Of a stretch of DNA of 64,000 nt, positions 37,106 through 46,431 are shown one piece after another; within the stretch, counting starts at the first letter, position 1, and every line of letters begins with the position of its first letter. The translations under genes and the position numbers were made by a program. A model generated the notes under the pieces. It was not told the DNA's origin and searched no databases. It saw only the letters and a program-made list of their open reading frames with translations. Origin of the DNA: an uncultured Phycisphaerales bacterium. GTDB taxonomy: Bacteria > Planctomycetota > Phycisphaerae > Phycisphaerales > SM1A02. Location: the NCBI GenBank assembly GCA_905480395.1, contig CAJQQE010000003.1, forward strand, positions 1 to 64,000. The letters are read 5' to 3'.

Positions 37106-37984
37106 ATGACCGCTACCGACAAGCCCGAGAATCCATCTTCTAACCCTGACGGCACGCCTCGCGAAGAGGATCCCGCAAGGAGTGCCCATGAAGACTCCCC
37201 CGGCGTCCGATACGAGAACACGAATTCTCCAAAACCTCGGAAGGGGACGGGCCAAAAAGTGAGAAAGCCCCACACCGGGCCGATCCTGCCGCCGGGCCTC
37301 ATCATCGTCGACAAGCCGACCGGCATGACCTCGATGACCGTGGTTGCCATCGTCCGTCGAAAGGCGGGGCTCAAGGCTGGGCACGCGGGAACCCTCGATC
37401 CCCTGGCAACGGGTGTCCTGGTGGTCGGAATCGGCGATGCGACGAAGTCTCTTGAACGCTTCATGAAGACCCGCAAGGCCTACCGAACCGAGATCGATCT
37501 TTCTGCCTTCACGGCGACGGACGATCGGGAAGGTGACCTCGAGCCCGTGGAGGTCGCGTCACCCCCCACGGCCGCCGAAGTTACCGCGGCCTTAGACGAA
37601 CGATTCACCGGTGTCTTCCTTCAACTGCCACCGAATTTCAGCGCGAAGAAAATCGACGGCCGACGCGCCTACGCCACCGCGAGGCGTGGTGAGACGCCCC
37701 GCCTTGAACCGCGTCCGGTCGAAGTTCACGAAGTCGTCTTGGTCGGATATGACTGGCCCATCGCGACCGTCGAAGTCATTTGCGAGAAAGGGTTCTACGT
37801 CCGGAGTCTGGCTCGAGATCTCGGACGGGCGCTCGGTACTGGCGGCCATTGCGCCTCAATTCGACGAACTGCCGTCGGGCCTTTCACGATCGACGAGGCG
37901 ATTGACCCGGATCAGCTTGAAGACCCACTCCCCGTCAAAGCCGTGCTTCCGTTGGCTGAGGCACTCGAACGGCTCGAGCCATGA
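37106..37984 (+). CDS. truB: tRNA pseudouridine-55 synthase
   Basis: A 292-residue enzyme that makes pseudouridine 55 in the T-loop of tRNAs. The catalytic Asp is D98 in HAGTLDPLATGVL. The RluB/TruB signature QLPPNFSAKKIDGRRAYATARRG and the C-terminal GFYVRSLARDLGRALGTGGHCASIRRT are present. The first 55 residues are a polar extension (NPSSNPDGTPREEDPARS) before the enzyme core at LPPGLIIVDKP; this is longer than usual. It sits next to two tRNA genes but on the opposite strand. Confidence 0.95.
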   Translation: MTATDKPENPSSNPDGTPREEDPARSAHEDSPGVRYENTNSPKPRKGTGQKVRKPHTGPILPPGLIIVDKPTGMTSMTVVAIVRRKAGLKAGHAGTLDPLATGVLVVGIGDATKSLERFMKTRKAYRTEIDLSAFTATDDREGDLEPVEVASPPTAAEVTAALDERFTGVFLQLPPNFSAKKIDGRRAYATARRGETPRLEPRPVEVHEVVLVGYDWPIATVEVICEKGFYVRSLARDLGRALGTGGHCASIRRTAVGPFTIDEAIDPDQLEDPLPVKAVLPLAEALERLEP

Positions 37985-38008
37985 ATAACATGAATGACAT
38001 GAATGGCA
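37981..38008. repeat. three 9-bp direct repeats at the convergent truB/lspA ends
   Basis: ATGAATAAC, ATGAATGAC and ATGAATGGC follow one another immediately at and after the truB stop codon. Confidence 0.6.
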
Positions 38009-38015
38009 AAAATGG

Positions 38016-38705
38016 TCAGGCCGACTTGGACGCGTCGACGTTGCTGGAGGAGCCCGAACTGTCTTCGTCGGAAGAATTCACTGGCTCCTGTTTTCGATCG
38101 ACGAAGTGAACGTGAATCAAGAGCAGAGTCATGCCCAGCAGTAGAAGAACGTCCGCCACGTTGAAGACCCACGGGAAGACTTCCGTGGTCCCCCCGGGCC
38201 ATGCGAGGCCCAGCGGCAACTCCCACCGAGGCATCATGTGTAAGAAGTCTCGAACCGCTCCGATCACCACGCGGTCGTAGAGATTCCCCAGCCCTCCCGC
38301 AAGAATCAATCCGATCGCGACGTGGGCCAAATGTGATCGCGCCTGCGTCCACCAACCGAAGACCGCCACGGCGACCCCCACCGCGATCAACGTGAAGCCA
38401 ACGAAAATAGCCCGCCGTCCCTGTCCGATTCCAAAGACAGCGCCGCGGTTCAGGACGAGATGGAAGTCGAGGAGATCGCTGGGCAGCACCCGTTGCCCTT
38501 CGTGCCAAGGGATGGTGAATGCTCCGGCGACAATCTCGTCGTACTCGAGTTGCACCGGCTCACCCGCCACCACCGCAAACGACCAAGACTTACTCGCGAG
38601 GTCGAGCCAGAGCCCGGAGACCAGAACGAGCAATAATGTCGTCCAAGCAAGAACCGATCGCCTTGCTGGCTTTACGAGCTGGTCATTGCTTTCAGGAATG
38701 GTCAA
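38016..38705 (-). CDS. lspA: prolipoprotein signal peptidase (signal peptidase II)
   Basis: A 229-residue inner-membrane aspartyl protease that cuts the signal peptide of lipid-modified prelipoproteins. The two catalytic aspartates are in GNLYDRVVIGAVRDF and NVADVLLLLG. Four membrane helices are visible. There is a longer loop than usual after helix 1 and an extra segment (LPLGLAWPGGTTEVFPWVF) before the second Asp, which looks lineage-specific. The C-terminal tail is acidic and Ser-rich. The predicted start is a TTG (38703-38705), so the start is uncertain. It follows the DksA-like gene by 150 nt on the same strand. Confidence 0.92.
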   Translation of the reverse strand: MTIPESNDQLVKPARRSVLAWTTLLLVLVSGLWLDLASKSWSFAVVAGEPVQLEYDEIVAGAFTIPWHEGQRVLPSDLLDFHLVLNRGAVFGIGQGRRAIFVGFTLIAVGVAVAVFGWWTQARSHLAHVAIGLILAGGLGNLYDRVVIGAVRDFLHMMPRWELPLGLAWPGGTTEVFPWVFNVADVLLLLGMTLLLIHVHFVDRKQEPVNSSDEDSSGSSSNVDASKSA

Positions 38706-38855
38706 ATATCACTCGTTCTCATCATTGGCATTCTTTGGTCAACCGTGGACCATCCGCGGTGACCCCACAAGATTGGCCTGCGCTCGATGCGTTTCTTCTT
38801 CGGAGACAGCGCCACGGCTCAACATCGACGTCGGTGAACGACCCTCGGCACGCGA

Positions 38856-39911
38856 TCAATCGCTCGAGCGATTTCGCTCGGCGACTCGAGCCGCTTCGAT
38901 GGTGTACTGAGCCCAAGGTTTCGCTTGCAAGCGGGGCTTGGGGATCGGCTTCCCGGTCGATTGGCAGACGCCATAGATCCGAGACCCGATCCGTTCTAGA
39001 GCTGAATCGATTTCGACAATCAACTCCCGCTCCGTGGCCGCCATCCCAAGCGTGAAATCCTGCTCGAAGACATCAGACCCAACGTCTGCCATGTGAATGG
39101 GCATGTTCGAGAGATTTCCGCCCGAAGATCGGAGCGCTTCCGTTTCGAGACCGGACACCATCGCAACGATATGCCTTCGTTTCTCGAGAAGAAGCGTCTT
39201 GTACGCGGTCAATTCTCGCTTCGTGAGATGCGTCTTGATCTTCGTGACATCGATCTCGTTGATCGCTTTGGCGATCGCGGGCGTCGCCTTCGAGCGAGCC
39301 TTCTTCTTGACGCCAGATCCCTTCGTCGAGATCGCTCGGACCCGACGACCGTTGATGAGTACGTAACCGTCGGAATCCGTTTCGGAACTGGCCGCGGCCG
39401 CCGCGACGGAACGAGGGTTGGCAAAATCGATTCTTCGTCGAGGCGTCTTCTTCCCGGCCGTTTCCGTCTTCTTCGCCGTCTTTCGGGACGAAACAACCGT
39501 CGGGGCGACCCGGCGATCCGTCTTTTTCTTCTTGGTGGCCGAGGTGGTGCTCGCCCCAGGAGTCGGCTTCTTGACGCCTGACTTCACCGGGGCTTTCTTG
39601 GCCGAAGTTTTCTTGGCTGGAGCCGTTTTGACTGGAGCCTTCTTGGCTGGAGCCTTCTTGGCTGGAGCCTTCTTGGCGGGAGCCTTCTTGGCGGGAGCCT
39701 TCTTGGCGGGAGCCTTCTTGGCGGGGGCCTTCTTGGCGGGAGCCTTCTTGGCGGGGGCCTTCTTGGCGGGGGCCTTCTTGGCGGGAGCCTTCTTGGCGGG
39801 AGTCTTCTTGGCGGGAGCCTTCTTGGCGGGAGCCTTCTTGGCGGGAGCCTTCTTGGCGGGAGCCTTCTTGGCGGGCTTCGACTTGCTCGATGGAGTTTTT
39901 TTCGTAGCCAC
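38856..39911 (-). CDS. DksA/TraR-like protein with long Lys-Ala-Pro tail and incomplete zinc finger
   Basis: A 351-residue protein. Residues about 5-110 are KKAPA repeats, strongly basic and like histone H1/HU-type tails; a less regular basic region follows to about 215. The C-terminal 130 residues match DksA/TraR: a coiled-coil ([26 protein letters not shown], then [24 protein letters not shown]) and the finger region [30 protein letters not shown]. Only the first of the four zinc cysteines remains, so a classical C4 finger cannot form. In E. coli DksA acts at RNA polymerase's secondary channel. The start is a GTG at 39909-39911. It precedes lspA. Confidence 0.85.
   Translation of the reverse strand: MATKKTPSSKSKPAKKAPAKKAPAKKAPAKKAPAKKTPAKKAPAKKAPAKKAPAKKAPAKKAPAKKAPAKKAPAKKAPAKKAPAKKAPAKKAPVKTAPAKKTSAKKAPVKSGVKKPTPGASTTSATKKKKTDRRVAPTVVSSRKTAKKTETAGKKTPRRRIDFANPRSVAAAAASSETDSDGYVLINGRRVRAISTKGSGVKKKARSKATPAIAKAINEIDVTKIKTHLTKRELTAYKTLLLEKRRHIVAMVSGLETEALRSSGGNLSNMPIHMADVGSDVFEQDFTLGMAATERELIVEIDSALERIGSRIYGVCQSTGKPIPKPRLQAKPWAQYTIEAARVAERNRSSD
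39600..39890. repeat. 15-bp coding repeats (KKAPA units) in the DksA-like gene
   Basis: About 18 tandem copies of a 15-bp unit read on the plus strand as TTCTTGGCGGGAGCC, with drift to GGGGGCC or GGAGTC. They encode the Lys-Ala-Pro tail and are prone to copy-number change. Confidence 0.9.
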
Positions 39912-40098
39912 GTTCGCAGCATCCAGGCGAGAGGTCGAAGGACGGAAACCGACTTGGCCCGTCCGTGATCACCCGATTCGGGTCGCGGGAGCGTAGCGAA
40001 AAGACCCGTCTACCGCAACCTCCCGGAAGACCCGTTTCTGGATAATGATGGAAAAACACCGCCTACTTCCGCGATCTTGCAAGGATCTTCGGGGATCG

Positions 40099-41100
40099 TC
40101 ATGCCTCGGAGGGTGTCGGCATCTCCATGGAAACCACCGGGCCGATCGATCGGAACTTTTCAAAACGCTGCCGCACCAAGGTCTCGGGCTGCAAACGCGA
40201 GAGCTCCGCGAGCTGATCGAGAATCCAATTCTGGAGTTGCGATGATGCCGCCTCCGGATTCCGATGGGCACCACCTTGTGGCTCTGGGATGATGGCATCA
40301 ACCAGCCCGTGCTTGAGATTGTCTTTCGCGGTGAGGTTCAAGGCACGCGCCGCAACCGTGTTGGTTTCCTCGTTGGCTTCCTTCCAGAGAATCGCTGCGC
40401 ACCCTTCGGGGCTGATCACTGAATACCAAGCATGCTCGAGCATGGCGACTCGATCACCAACGCCGATCCCTAGTGCACCACCCGAGCCTCCCTCGCCGAT
40501 CACCACACAGACCACGGGCGTCCGAAGGCGGCTCATTTCAAGCAGATTCCGGGCGATGGCCTCGGCTTGGCCGCGTTGCTCACTTCCGACCCCTGGATAC
40601 GCGCCCGGCGTATCAATCAGGGTGACGATCGGTAGCCGGTATTTTTCGGCCAGTTTCATTTTCAAAAGTGCTTTTCGATAGCCCTCGGGGTGAGCGCATC
40701 CGAAATGGCATTTGATCTTCTCAGCCGTGTCATGGCCTTTTCGGTGCCCGACCAGCATGACTTTTCGAGATCCGATCCGCCCGAATCCACAGGTGATGGC
40801 AGGATCGTCTCCGAAATGCCGGTCGCCATGGAGCTCGCAGAAGTCACGGCACATCATCCGGATGTAGTCATCGGAATGAGGCCGAAGGGGGTGGCGAGCC
40901 ACTCGAACGGTCTGCCAGGGCGAGAGATCCCCGTAAATCTTGCCTAAAAGATCGTCTCGAGTCTTCCGGAGACTCTGGGTCTCGGCTTCGAATCGAGCGG
41001 AATCCTCCTTTGACTCCAGCGCGTCGATCTGCCGATCGATCTCCTGCACGGCGGATTCAAAGTCGAGCTCGTAATTGGGGCTGTAACCTGCGGCTGACAT
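40099..41100 (-). CDS. accA: acetyl-CoA carboxylase carboxyltransferase, alpha subunit
   Basis: A 333-residue protein that pairs with AccD to move the carboxyl group from biotin to acetyl-CoA, the first step of fatty-acid synthesis. The family pattern is complete: coiled-coil N-terminus (ELDFESAVQEIDRQIDALES), WQTVRVARHPLRPHSDDYIRMM, HGDRHFGDDPAITCGFG, IVTLIDTPGAYPGVGSEQRGQAEAIARNL, and GEGGSGGALGIGVGDRVAMLEHAWYSVISPEGCAAILWK. Length is close to the usual 320. The ATG at 41100 follows a TATACT box ending 8 nt upstream. It diverges from proC, with 61 nt between the two starts. Confidence 0.96.
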   Translation of the reverse strand: MSAAGYSPNYELDFESAVQEIDRQIDALESKEDSARFEAETQSLRKTRDDLLGKIYGDLSPWQTVRVARHPLRPHSDDYIRMMCRDFCELHGDRHFGDDPAITCGFGRIGSRKVMLVGHRKGHDTAEKIKCHFGCAHPEGYRKALLKMKLAEKYRLPIVTLIDTPGAYPGVGSEQRGQAEAIARNLLEMSRLRTPVVCVVIGEGGSGGALGIGVGDRVAMLEHAWYSVISPEGCAAILWKEANEETNTVAARALNLTAKDNLKHGLVDAIIPEPQGGAHRNPEAASSQLQNWILDQLAELSRLQPETLVRQRFEKFRSIGPVVSMEMPTPSEA

Positions 41101-41108
41101 GGTGGACA

Positions 41109-41114
41109 AGTATA
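41109..41114 (-). promoter_or_regulatory. -10 box for a leaderless or near-leaderless transcript (accA)
   Basis: TATACT on the minus strand ends 8 nt before the accA ATG; TTGTCT lies 16 nt further upstream as a possible -35. Confidence 0.55.
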
Positions 41115-41161
41115 GATCGTTGACGCCCCGAGACAATGCTCAACCTGCGACACTGCGAATC

Positions 41162-41983
41162 ATGACCCACCCGGACATCAATCCGACCCCCCAGTTCGCC
41201 GTCATTGGGCTCGGCAACATGGGGGCTGCCATTCTTCAGGGCGGATTGAACCACGGGATTCTGGCTCCAGAATCGGTCCTCGTCTGCGATCCCGACCAGA
41301 CCAGACTGTCTCCGTTCGTTGAGCGAGGATGTCAGATCGGGACAATCGAGGAAGCGGCCTCGATCCCCCGCGTCCTTCTGGCCATCAAGCCCCAGATTTT
41401 CCCTGACCTGGCTTTGGCGTTCCTGAGTCAACCTCGCGACCGGACCGTGATCAGCGTGATGGCGGGGATTCAGGGACACCGGATCGCCACCGCCATGGGC
41501 GCGGGAACGTCGGTGATCCGGGCGATGCCCAATATGCCGGCGTCAATCGGGCACGGCGTCACCGCCATCGCCGTCTCCCCGGAGACGTCCGACGCTGAGC
41601 AGGCCTTCGCCCGCGAACTCTTTGCCGCCGTCGGCACGGTGGTCGAGGTTCAAGAGGAACTCATGTTCGCCGTCACGGCGACCAGCGGTTCCGGTCCCGC
41701 CTGGGTCTACCGATTGGTCGAGGCGTGGATCAAGGCCGCTGAGGAACAAGGCCTGCCGCCCGAGACCGCGAAATCACTGGTCCATGGGACACTCCTCGGC
41801 GCCGCCCAGCTCCTCACTCATTCCGATCGATCTGCCAGTGAACTTCGGGCCGCCGTCACCAGCAAGGGCGGCACCACCGCCGCCGGGCAGGCCGCCATGG
41901 ATGATCATGGATTCGACCGCGCGGTTCAACAGGCCATCGCCGCCGCCACCCAGCGTGGCCGTGAACTCGACGGCCCCGCCTGA
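41162..41983 (+). CDS. proC: pyrroline-5-carboxylate reductase
   Basis: A 273-residue enzyme for the last step of proline synthesis (NADPH-dependent reduction of pyrroline-5-carboxylate). The N-terminal Rossmann motif is VIGLGNMGAAIL. The middle has MPNMPASIGHGVTAI, and the C-terminal substrate domain has TATSGSGPAWVYRLVEAW and TSKGGTTAAGQAAMDDHGF, the signature of the family. The ATG at 41162 is preceded by GACACT 7 nt upstream, an imperfect -10. The stop is 21 nt from the convergent ABC permease stop. Confidence 0.96.
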   Translation: MTHPDINPTPQFAVIGLGNMGAAILQGGLNHGILAPESVLVCDPDQTRLSPFVERGCQIGTIEEAASIPRVLLAIKPQIFPDLALAFLSQPRDRTVISVMAGIQGHRIATAMGAGTSVIRAMPNMPASIGHGVTAIAVSPETSDAEQAFARELFAAVGTVVEVQEELMFAVTATSGSGPAWVYRLVEAWIKAAEEQGLPPETAKSLVHGTLLGAAQLLTHSDRSASELRAAVTSKGGTTAAGQAAMDDHGFDRAVQQAIAAATQRGRELDGPA

Positions 41984-42004
41984 CGCCGCCAGCGACTTCC
42001 AGAA

Positions 42005-43171
42005 TCAGAAGTCGCGACGTCGGAACCGCCAGACTGCGAAACCGAGCACCAACGCCTCGAATCCGAGACTCGTTCCGATGATCCAGAACGGCCCATGAGA
42101 AGCGTCGAGTTCCGCATCGAACCGCTCCTCAAACTCGCCTCGACCGACCATCTCCCCGAACTGCCGGACGGTGTCGTCCGCCGGGGCCGCCGGTCGCATG
42201 AGACCGGCGTAATCCTCGAGAAGTCGCGACAGGAGATCGATGGTCTCGCTCGTCTTCGGAAGGCAGGTGTTGGCGATGTGGAACCACTCGTTGATCGACT
42301 GGCTCAGGCCCAGCGTCTCGAGTTCATCCGCCAGTTCGAACGTGATGGTGTCGAGCCGCGCCCGCTTCTCCACCAGTTCGAGTTCTAACTCCGGCAGTTG
42401 ATCGGTGGCCTCCGTATCTCCACCGTCCGCCGCGAGTCGAAGGTCGACCAGCCGAGCCGAGGTGTCCATGACCCTGCCCTCCTGTTTTTCGACCCGGACC
42501 ATTTTTCGCTCGGCGGTAATCTCATTGGTAATCCGCCAGGCGAGCGTGATACCGTCGCCGGTCTGTACGAGCGAGACGACGAACCAGAACAGAAACACCC
42601 CAATCACCGAGGCGATCACGGAACCGGTGACCAGTCCGATCGTCGCCTGCACCGCGAAGAGATAAGAATAGAAGACCACGACCAGAGGCACGGCGATGAA
42701 GAGCCAGGGTTCCCAATCGCCGCCACGGAGTCCGATCACCAGGAACGACGCAAGGGTGAAGACCGTGACCTGCAGGCCCGCGAACATGAGCCCGGTGAGG
42801 AACTTGGTGAAGAAGAGCCTCGCTCGGCCGATCGGCTTCGAGAGCATGAGATCGATCGAACCGCGATCGACGAAGTCGGGAAAGATGCTCGCGGTCGAAA
42901 CCAGCCCGATGATCGTCGCGATCCACGCCAGCCAGTACCCGACCCCGAGCTGGGCGAAGGTGAACTTATAGAAGTCGGCCTCGGGAATGAAGTTCGTCGA
43001 GACGAAGGGGAACGGAATCGACCAGTGAAGGACCGTTAGCCCCTCCTCGTCGTTCCCGATCGCCGCAAAACCCGCGACCACCAGCCCGCTGAGCACGAGC
43101 GTAATCCAGAAGAGGCGACGATGATTCAACTCGCGATAGGCATCGACGAAAAGAGCGACGGTCTGTCTCAT
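42005..43171 (-). CDS. ABC-2 type transporter permease
   Basis: A 388-residue membrane protein. About six helices are visible (FWITLVLSGLVVAGFAAIG, WLAWIATIIGLVSTASIFP, GLMFAGLQVTVFTLASFLVIGL, LFIAVPLVVVFYSYLFAVQATIGLVTGS). A long soluble insert around residues 210-350 (KMVRVEKQEGRVMDTSARLVDLRLAADG, with coiled-coil character) precedes the last helix. IFPDFVDRGSIDLMLSKPIGR is the typical ABC-2 cytoplasmic loop. The start overlaps the stop of the ATPase gene by 4 nt. The substrate is not predictable; the large insert is unusual. Confidence 0.85.
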   Translation of the reverse strand: MRQTVALFVDAYRELNHRRLFWITLVLSGLVVAGFAAIGNDEEGLTVLHWSIPFPFVSTNFIPEADFYKFTFAQLGVGYWLAWIATIIGLVSTASIFPDFVDRGSIDLMLSKPIGRARLFFTKFLTGLMFAGLQVTVFTLASFLVIGLRGGDWEPWLFIAVPLVVVFYSYLFAVQATIGLVTGSVIASVIGVFLFWFVVSLVQTGDGITLAWRITNEITAERKMVRVEKQEGRVMDTSARLVDLRLAADGGDTEATDQLPELELELVEKRARLDTITFELADELETLGLSQSINEWFHIANTCLPKTSETIDLLSRLLEDYAGLMRPAAPADDTVRQFGEMVGRGEFEERFDAELDASHGPFWIIGTSLGFEALVLGFAVWRFRRRDF

Positions 43172-44205
43172 GCGTCACCCCCCTTCGACGCTCGGACGTT
43201 TCGAATCGCACCCGGCGCCTTCGCTCGCCCCGTCTCAGGGTCGTGCACGTATCTGATGAAAAGATCCTCTAATGACTCGCGGACAGGCCGGAGCGACACG
43301 ATGGTCCGATTCTCACGTCGGAGCTGGTCAAGAATGTCCTGAATCTCGTTGGCCTCGGCGGTTGACACCACCAGCGTGCTGGCCCCCTCGGTCTGCCCAG
43401 GGAGGCTCGTCATGCTCAGGCCGTTGCGATCGGTCCACTCTGGAGGTGTTCCCAAGATCGTAATCTCGTATCGGCGGCTGGCCGAGGTGAGCTCCTCGAT
43501 GGTGCCTTGCGCCGCGACCTCGCCCTGCACAAGAATCGCCACCCGATCGCAGACCATTTCCAACTCACTCAGAAGATGACTGTTTAAGAACACGCACGCA
43601 CCACGATTGCGAATCTTCACAAGGACGTCGCGGATGTCCTTCCGACCCACCGGATCGACGCCGTCGGTTGGTTCGTCGAGTACCACCAGATCGGGCTCGT
43701 TGACCATGGCCGCGGCGATGCCGACCCGTTGCAGCATGCCCTTGGAATAGGTGGAGACCTTCTTGTCGCCCCAGTCCGACATGCCCACCAAGTCGAGCAG
43801 TTCATCGGCCTTGTTCCGGCACGTTTTGGCGTCGACTTGCGACATGGCGCCCGCGAATTCAATCGCCTGCCGCCCCGTCTGATAGATCGGAAATCGGTGC
43901 TTCTCGGGGAGATAACCCACTCTTCGAAGCGTGCCCTGATGACCGATCGGCTTCCCCAGGATCGTTCCTTTGGCGTGCGTGGGGCGGACCACCGTCAACA
44001 TGATCTTCACCAAAGTGCTCTTGCCGGCGCCATTGGGGCCTAACAGACCGAAGATCTCACCCCGTTGCGCCTTCATTTCGATGCCGCGAAGGGCGTGTAC
44101 TTTGCCTTTGTAGCTCTTCCGCACATCGTGCAGGTCAACGGCGTACTCTCGGCCTCGCTCGGGCGCTGTCGGCATGGAGGGGGGGATAGAGGTCGTCTCT
44201 TGCAT
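43168..44205 (-). CDS. ABC-2 type transporter ATP-binding protein
   Basis: A 345-residue ATPase. Walker A GPNGAGKST, signature STYSKGMLQRVGIAAAM, Walker B LVVLDEPTDGVDPVGR and the H-loop FLNSHLL are intact. The last 100 residues form the C-terminal extension typical of DrrA/NodI/CcmA-like exporters, ending with DLFIRYVHD. The start at 44205 is chosen because TAGAAT ends 7 nt upstream; ATG 44214 is in frame but would overlap that box. It is co-transcribed with the permease. Confidence 0.9.
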   Translation of the reverse strand: MQETTSIPPSMPTAPERGREYAVDLHDVRKSYKGKVHALRGIEMKAQRGEIFGLLGPNGAGKSTLVKIMLTVVRPTHAKGTILGKPIGHQGTLRRVGYLPEKHRFPIYQTGRQAIEFAGAMSQVDAKTCRNKADELLDLVGMSDWGDKKVSTYSKGMLQRVGIAAAMVNEPDLVVLDEPTDGVDPVGRKDIRDVLVKIRNRGACVFLNSHLLSELEMVCDRVAILVQGEVAAQGTIEELTSASRRYEITILGTPPEWTDRNGLSMTSLPGQTEGASTLVVSTAEANEIQDILDQLRRENRTIVSLRPVRESLEDLFIRYVHDPETGRAKAPGAIRNVRASKGGDA

Positions 44206-44212
44206 GTCAGGC

Positions 44213-44218
44213 ATTCTA
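44213..44218 (-). promoter_or_regulatory. -10 box for a leaderless transcript (ABC-2 exporter)
   Basis: TAGAAT on the minus strand ends 7 nt before ATG 44205. Confidence 0.45.
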
Positions 44219-44349
44219 ATGACTTGGACTCTCAGATCCCTAATTTCAGGGACATCGTAAAAAAGGGGTGGCGGTTCCCATCACTCAGTCTGTCACATCC
44301 GTTCGCATCTAACGGCATCCGGGCATCGAACCGCTAATCTGACCACGAC

Positions 44350-46431
44350 ATGCCTGACCTTCGCACCTTCATCTCCAAGCTCGATTCGGCCGGGGAACTC
44401 CACCGGGTCCAGACGCCGGTGTCCCCAATCCTTGAGGTCACCGAGATTGCCGATCGCCTGGCACTCTCGAAGGCCCCATCCCCAAGCCATAATGCCGAGG
44501 CCTTCGACCCCGGTCGAGGCGGCCTGGGCGGCCCGGCGCTCCTCTTCGAGAACATCGAGGGATGCGACTTTCCGCTGGCGATCAACCTCTACGGTTCCTA
44601 TCACCGCATCGAAACGGCACTCGGATGCGAAGGGCCTGCCGGCGGACTCGAAGCCATCGCCGCCCGAATCGGATCGCTTGCCAAACCGCAGCCTCCTCGA
44701 TCACTTCGCGAACTTTGGAGCAAGGCTAAGGAATTTGCGCCCCTGCTTCGAATCCCGCCTCGGACCGTACGCTCCGGACCATGCCAGGATGTCGTGCGAC
44801 TCGTGAAACGCGAGGAGGTCGATCTCCGCAGGCTCCCAATACTCAAGTGCTGGCCACTCGACGGGGATCCCGCCGCCGTCGACTGCGGGCTGACTTCGGA
44901 AGAATCCGGTACCGCCGGTGGCGGCGGCCGATACATCACCTTCGCCGGCATCCACACTATTCATGCCGACGACCGAGGCGTTGCCAAACCCTCAAGTCAC
45001 AACATCGGCATGTACCGATCGCAGTTGCTGGGGCCAACCACGCTCGCCATGCACTGGCACATGCATCATGACGGCGCGTCGCATTGGCGGAGTTGGAAGA
45101 AGATTGGCGAACCCATGCCGATCGCGATTGTGCTCGGAGGCGAACCATGCCTTCCCTATGCGGCCACCGCACCGCTCCCCCCCGGCATCAGCGAACTCCT
45201 CATGGCAGGCTTTCTGAATGGCCGAGGCATCCCGATGGTCGCGGCGAAGACCGTGCCGCTCCGAGTGCCCGCGAATGCCGAGATCGTCATCGAAGGCTTC
45301 GTCCGAACCGACGCGGGCATGATTGGTTTCGATCCGCGAACTGACGGCGAGCTCGGCCCCGGCGCAGTGTTCGAAGGTCCGTTTGGTGATCACACGGGTT
45401 TCTACTCCCTACCCGATCGCTACCCGATCGTGGAAGTCACCGCGGTCACCCACCGCCGCGACGCCATCTACCCAACGACCGTCGTGGGCCTGCCGCCCCA
45501 AGAGGATTACTACCTCGGCAAAGCAACGGAGCGGATGTTCCTTCCACTCCTCAAGACCATCGTCCACGATATTGACGATTATCATCTCCCCCGTTTCGGC
45601 TGCTTTCACAACAGCGCTTTCATCCGCATCGACAAGGCGTATCCACTTCAGGGGCGTCGGGTGATGCACTCCATCTGGGGCGCTGGCCAGATGGCCTGGA
45701 CGAAGTCGATCGTGGTCGTGGACGAGGACATTCCGGTTCACGATGAAAACAAGGTGATCGAGACGATTATGCGGCGTTGCGACTTTCGCCGCGACATTGA
45801 GTTTGTCCGCGGCCCGTTGGACATCCTTGATCATTCAACGCCGTCAATTGCGGCCGGAAACAAGATTGGATTTGACGCCACCAAACGCCTGCGTGGCGAA
45901 GAGACCGGAACCGTCAATTTGGATCCGCCAATACTCCCCGATGCCGCACAGATGCAGCTTGCCCGAGATGCCGGCGCGACACTTCCCGAGCCCGGACTTG
46001 GCCGGCTGGCAATTCTGACGGTCGATGATGAAACCCCGCACGCCGGAATCAAGGCGATTGAAGCACTTTGGTCGGCGCTCGCCGAAGACAACCATGCGGC
46101 CGAGTTCGTGATCGCCATCGATGCCGATGCCGACCCGCATGATCTTGAGAATGCATTGTTTCGATGGCTTTCCAACGCCGACCCGGTCCGGGACCGAGTG
46201 GAGCGAGGCGCCCGAATGGGCTTTGATGCCAGACGAAAGACCCCCGGCCGAGATGATCGCGGCGGTGTTCCCGTCCGTGACTATCCCCCCCTGGTGAGCA
46301 TGTCCCCGGAAATCGTCGAAACCGTCGATCGACGGTGGACCGACTACGGCTTCACGGGGGCACCGGTCCCTTCTCGGTTCCGCGAAACCTCCGCGCTTTC
46401 AAGTGACCACGGCAAGGATGCCACGGAATGA
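44350..46431 (+). CDS. UbiD family decarboxylase, long form
   Basis: A 693-residue protein. N-terminus PDLRTFISKLDSAGELHRVQTPV and following INLYGSYHRIETALG are the UbiD pattern. HNIGMYRSQLLG, TLAMHWHMHHDGASHW and the later ELVMAGFLNGRGIPM-like and EIVIEGFVRTDAG segments continue it, and the C-terminal KSIVVVDEDIPVHDENKV matches the prenyl-FMN decarboxylase fold. UbiD enzymes remove carboxyl groups from aromatic or unsaturated acids with prenyl-FMN. It is about 200 residues longer than E. coli UbiD, mostly at the C-terminus. No ubiX flavin prenyltransferase is in the window. The stop overlaps the next gene by 4 nt. Confidence 0.92.
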   Translation: MPDLRTFISKLDSAGELHRVQTPVSPILEVTEIADRLALSKAPSPSHNAEAFDPGRGGLGGPALLFENIEGCDFPLAINLYGSYHRIETALGCEGPAGGLEAIAARIGSLAKPQPPRSLRELWSKAKEFAPLLRIPPRTVRSGPCQDVVRLVKREEVDLRRLPILKCWPLDGDPAAVDCGLTSEESGTAGGGGRYITFAGIHTIHADDRGVAKPSSHNIGMYRSQLLGPTTLAMHWHMHHDGASHWRSWKKIGEPMPIAIVLGGEPCLPYAATAPLPPGISELLMAGFLNGRGIPMVAAKTVPLRVPANAEIVIEGFVRTDAGMIGFDPRTDGELGPGAVFEGPFGDHTGFYSLPDRYPIVEVTAVTHRRDAIYPTTVVGLPPQEDYYLGKATERMFLPLLKTIVHDIDDYHLPRFGCFHNSAFIRIDKAYPLQGRRVMHSIWGAGQMAWTKSIVVVDEDIPVHDENKVIETIMRRCDFRRDIEFVRGPLDILDHSTPSIAAGNKIGFDATKRLRGEETGTVNLDPPILPDAAQMQLARDAGATLPEPGLGRLAILTVDDETPHAGIKAIEALWSALAEDNHAAEFVIAIDADADPHDLENALFRWLSNADPVRDRVERGARMGFDARRKTPGRDDRGGVPVRDYPPLVSMSPEIVETVDRRWTDYGFTGAPVPSRFRETSALSSDHGKDATE

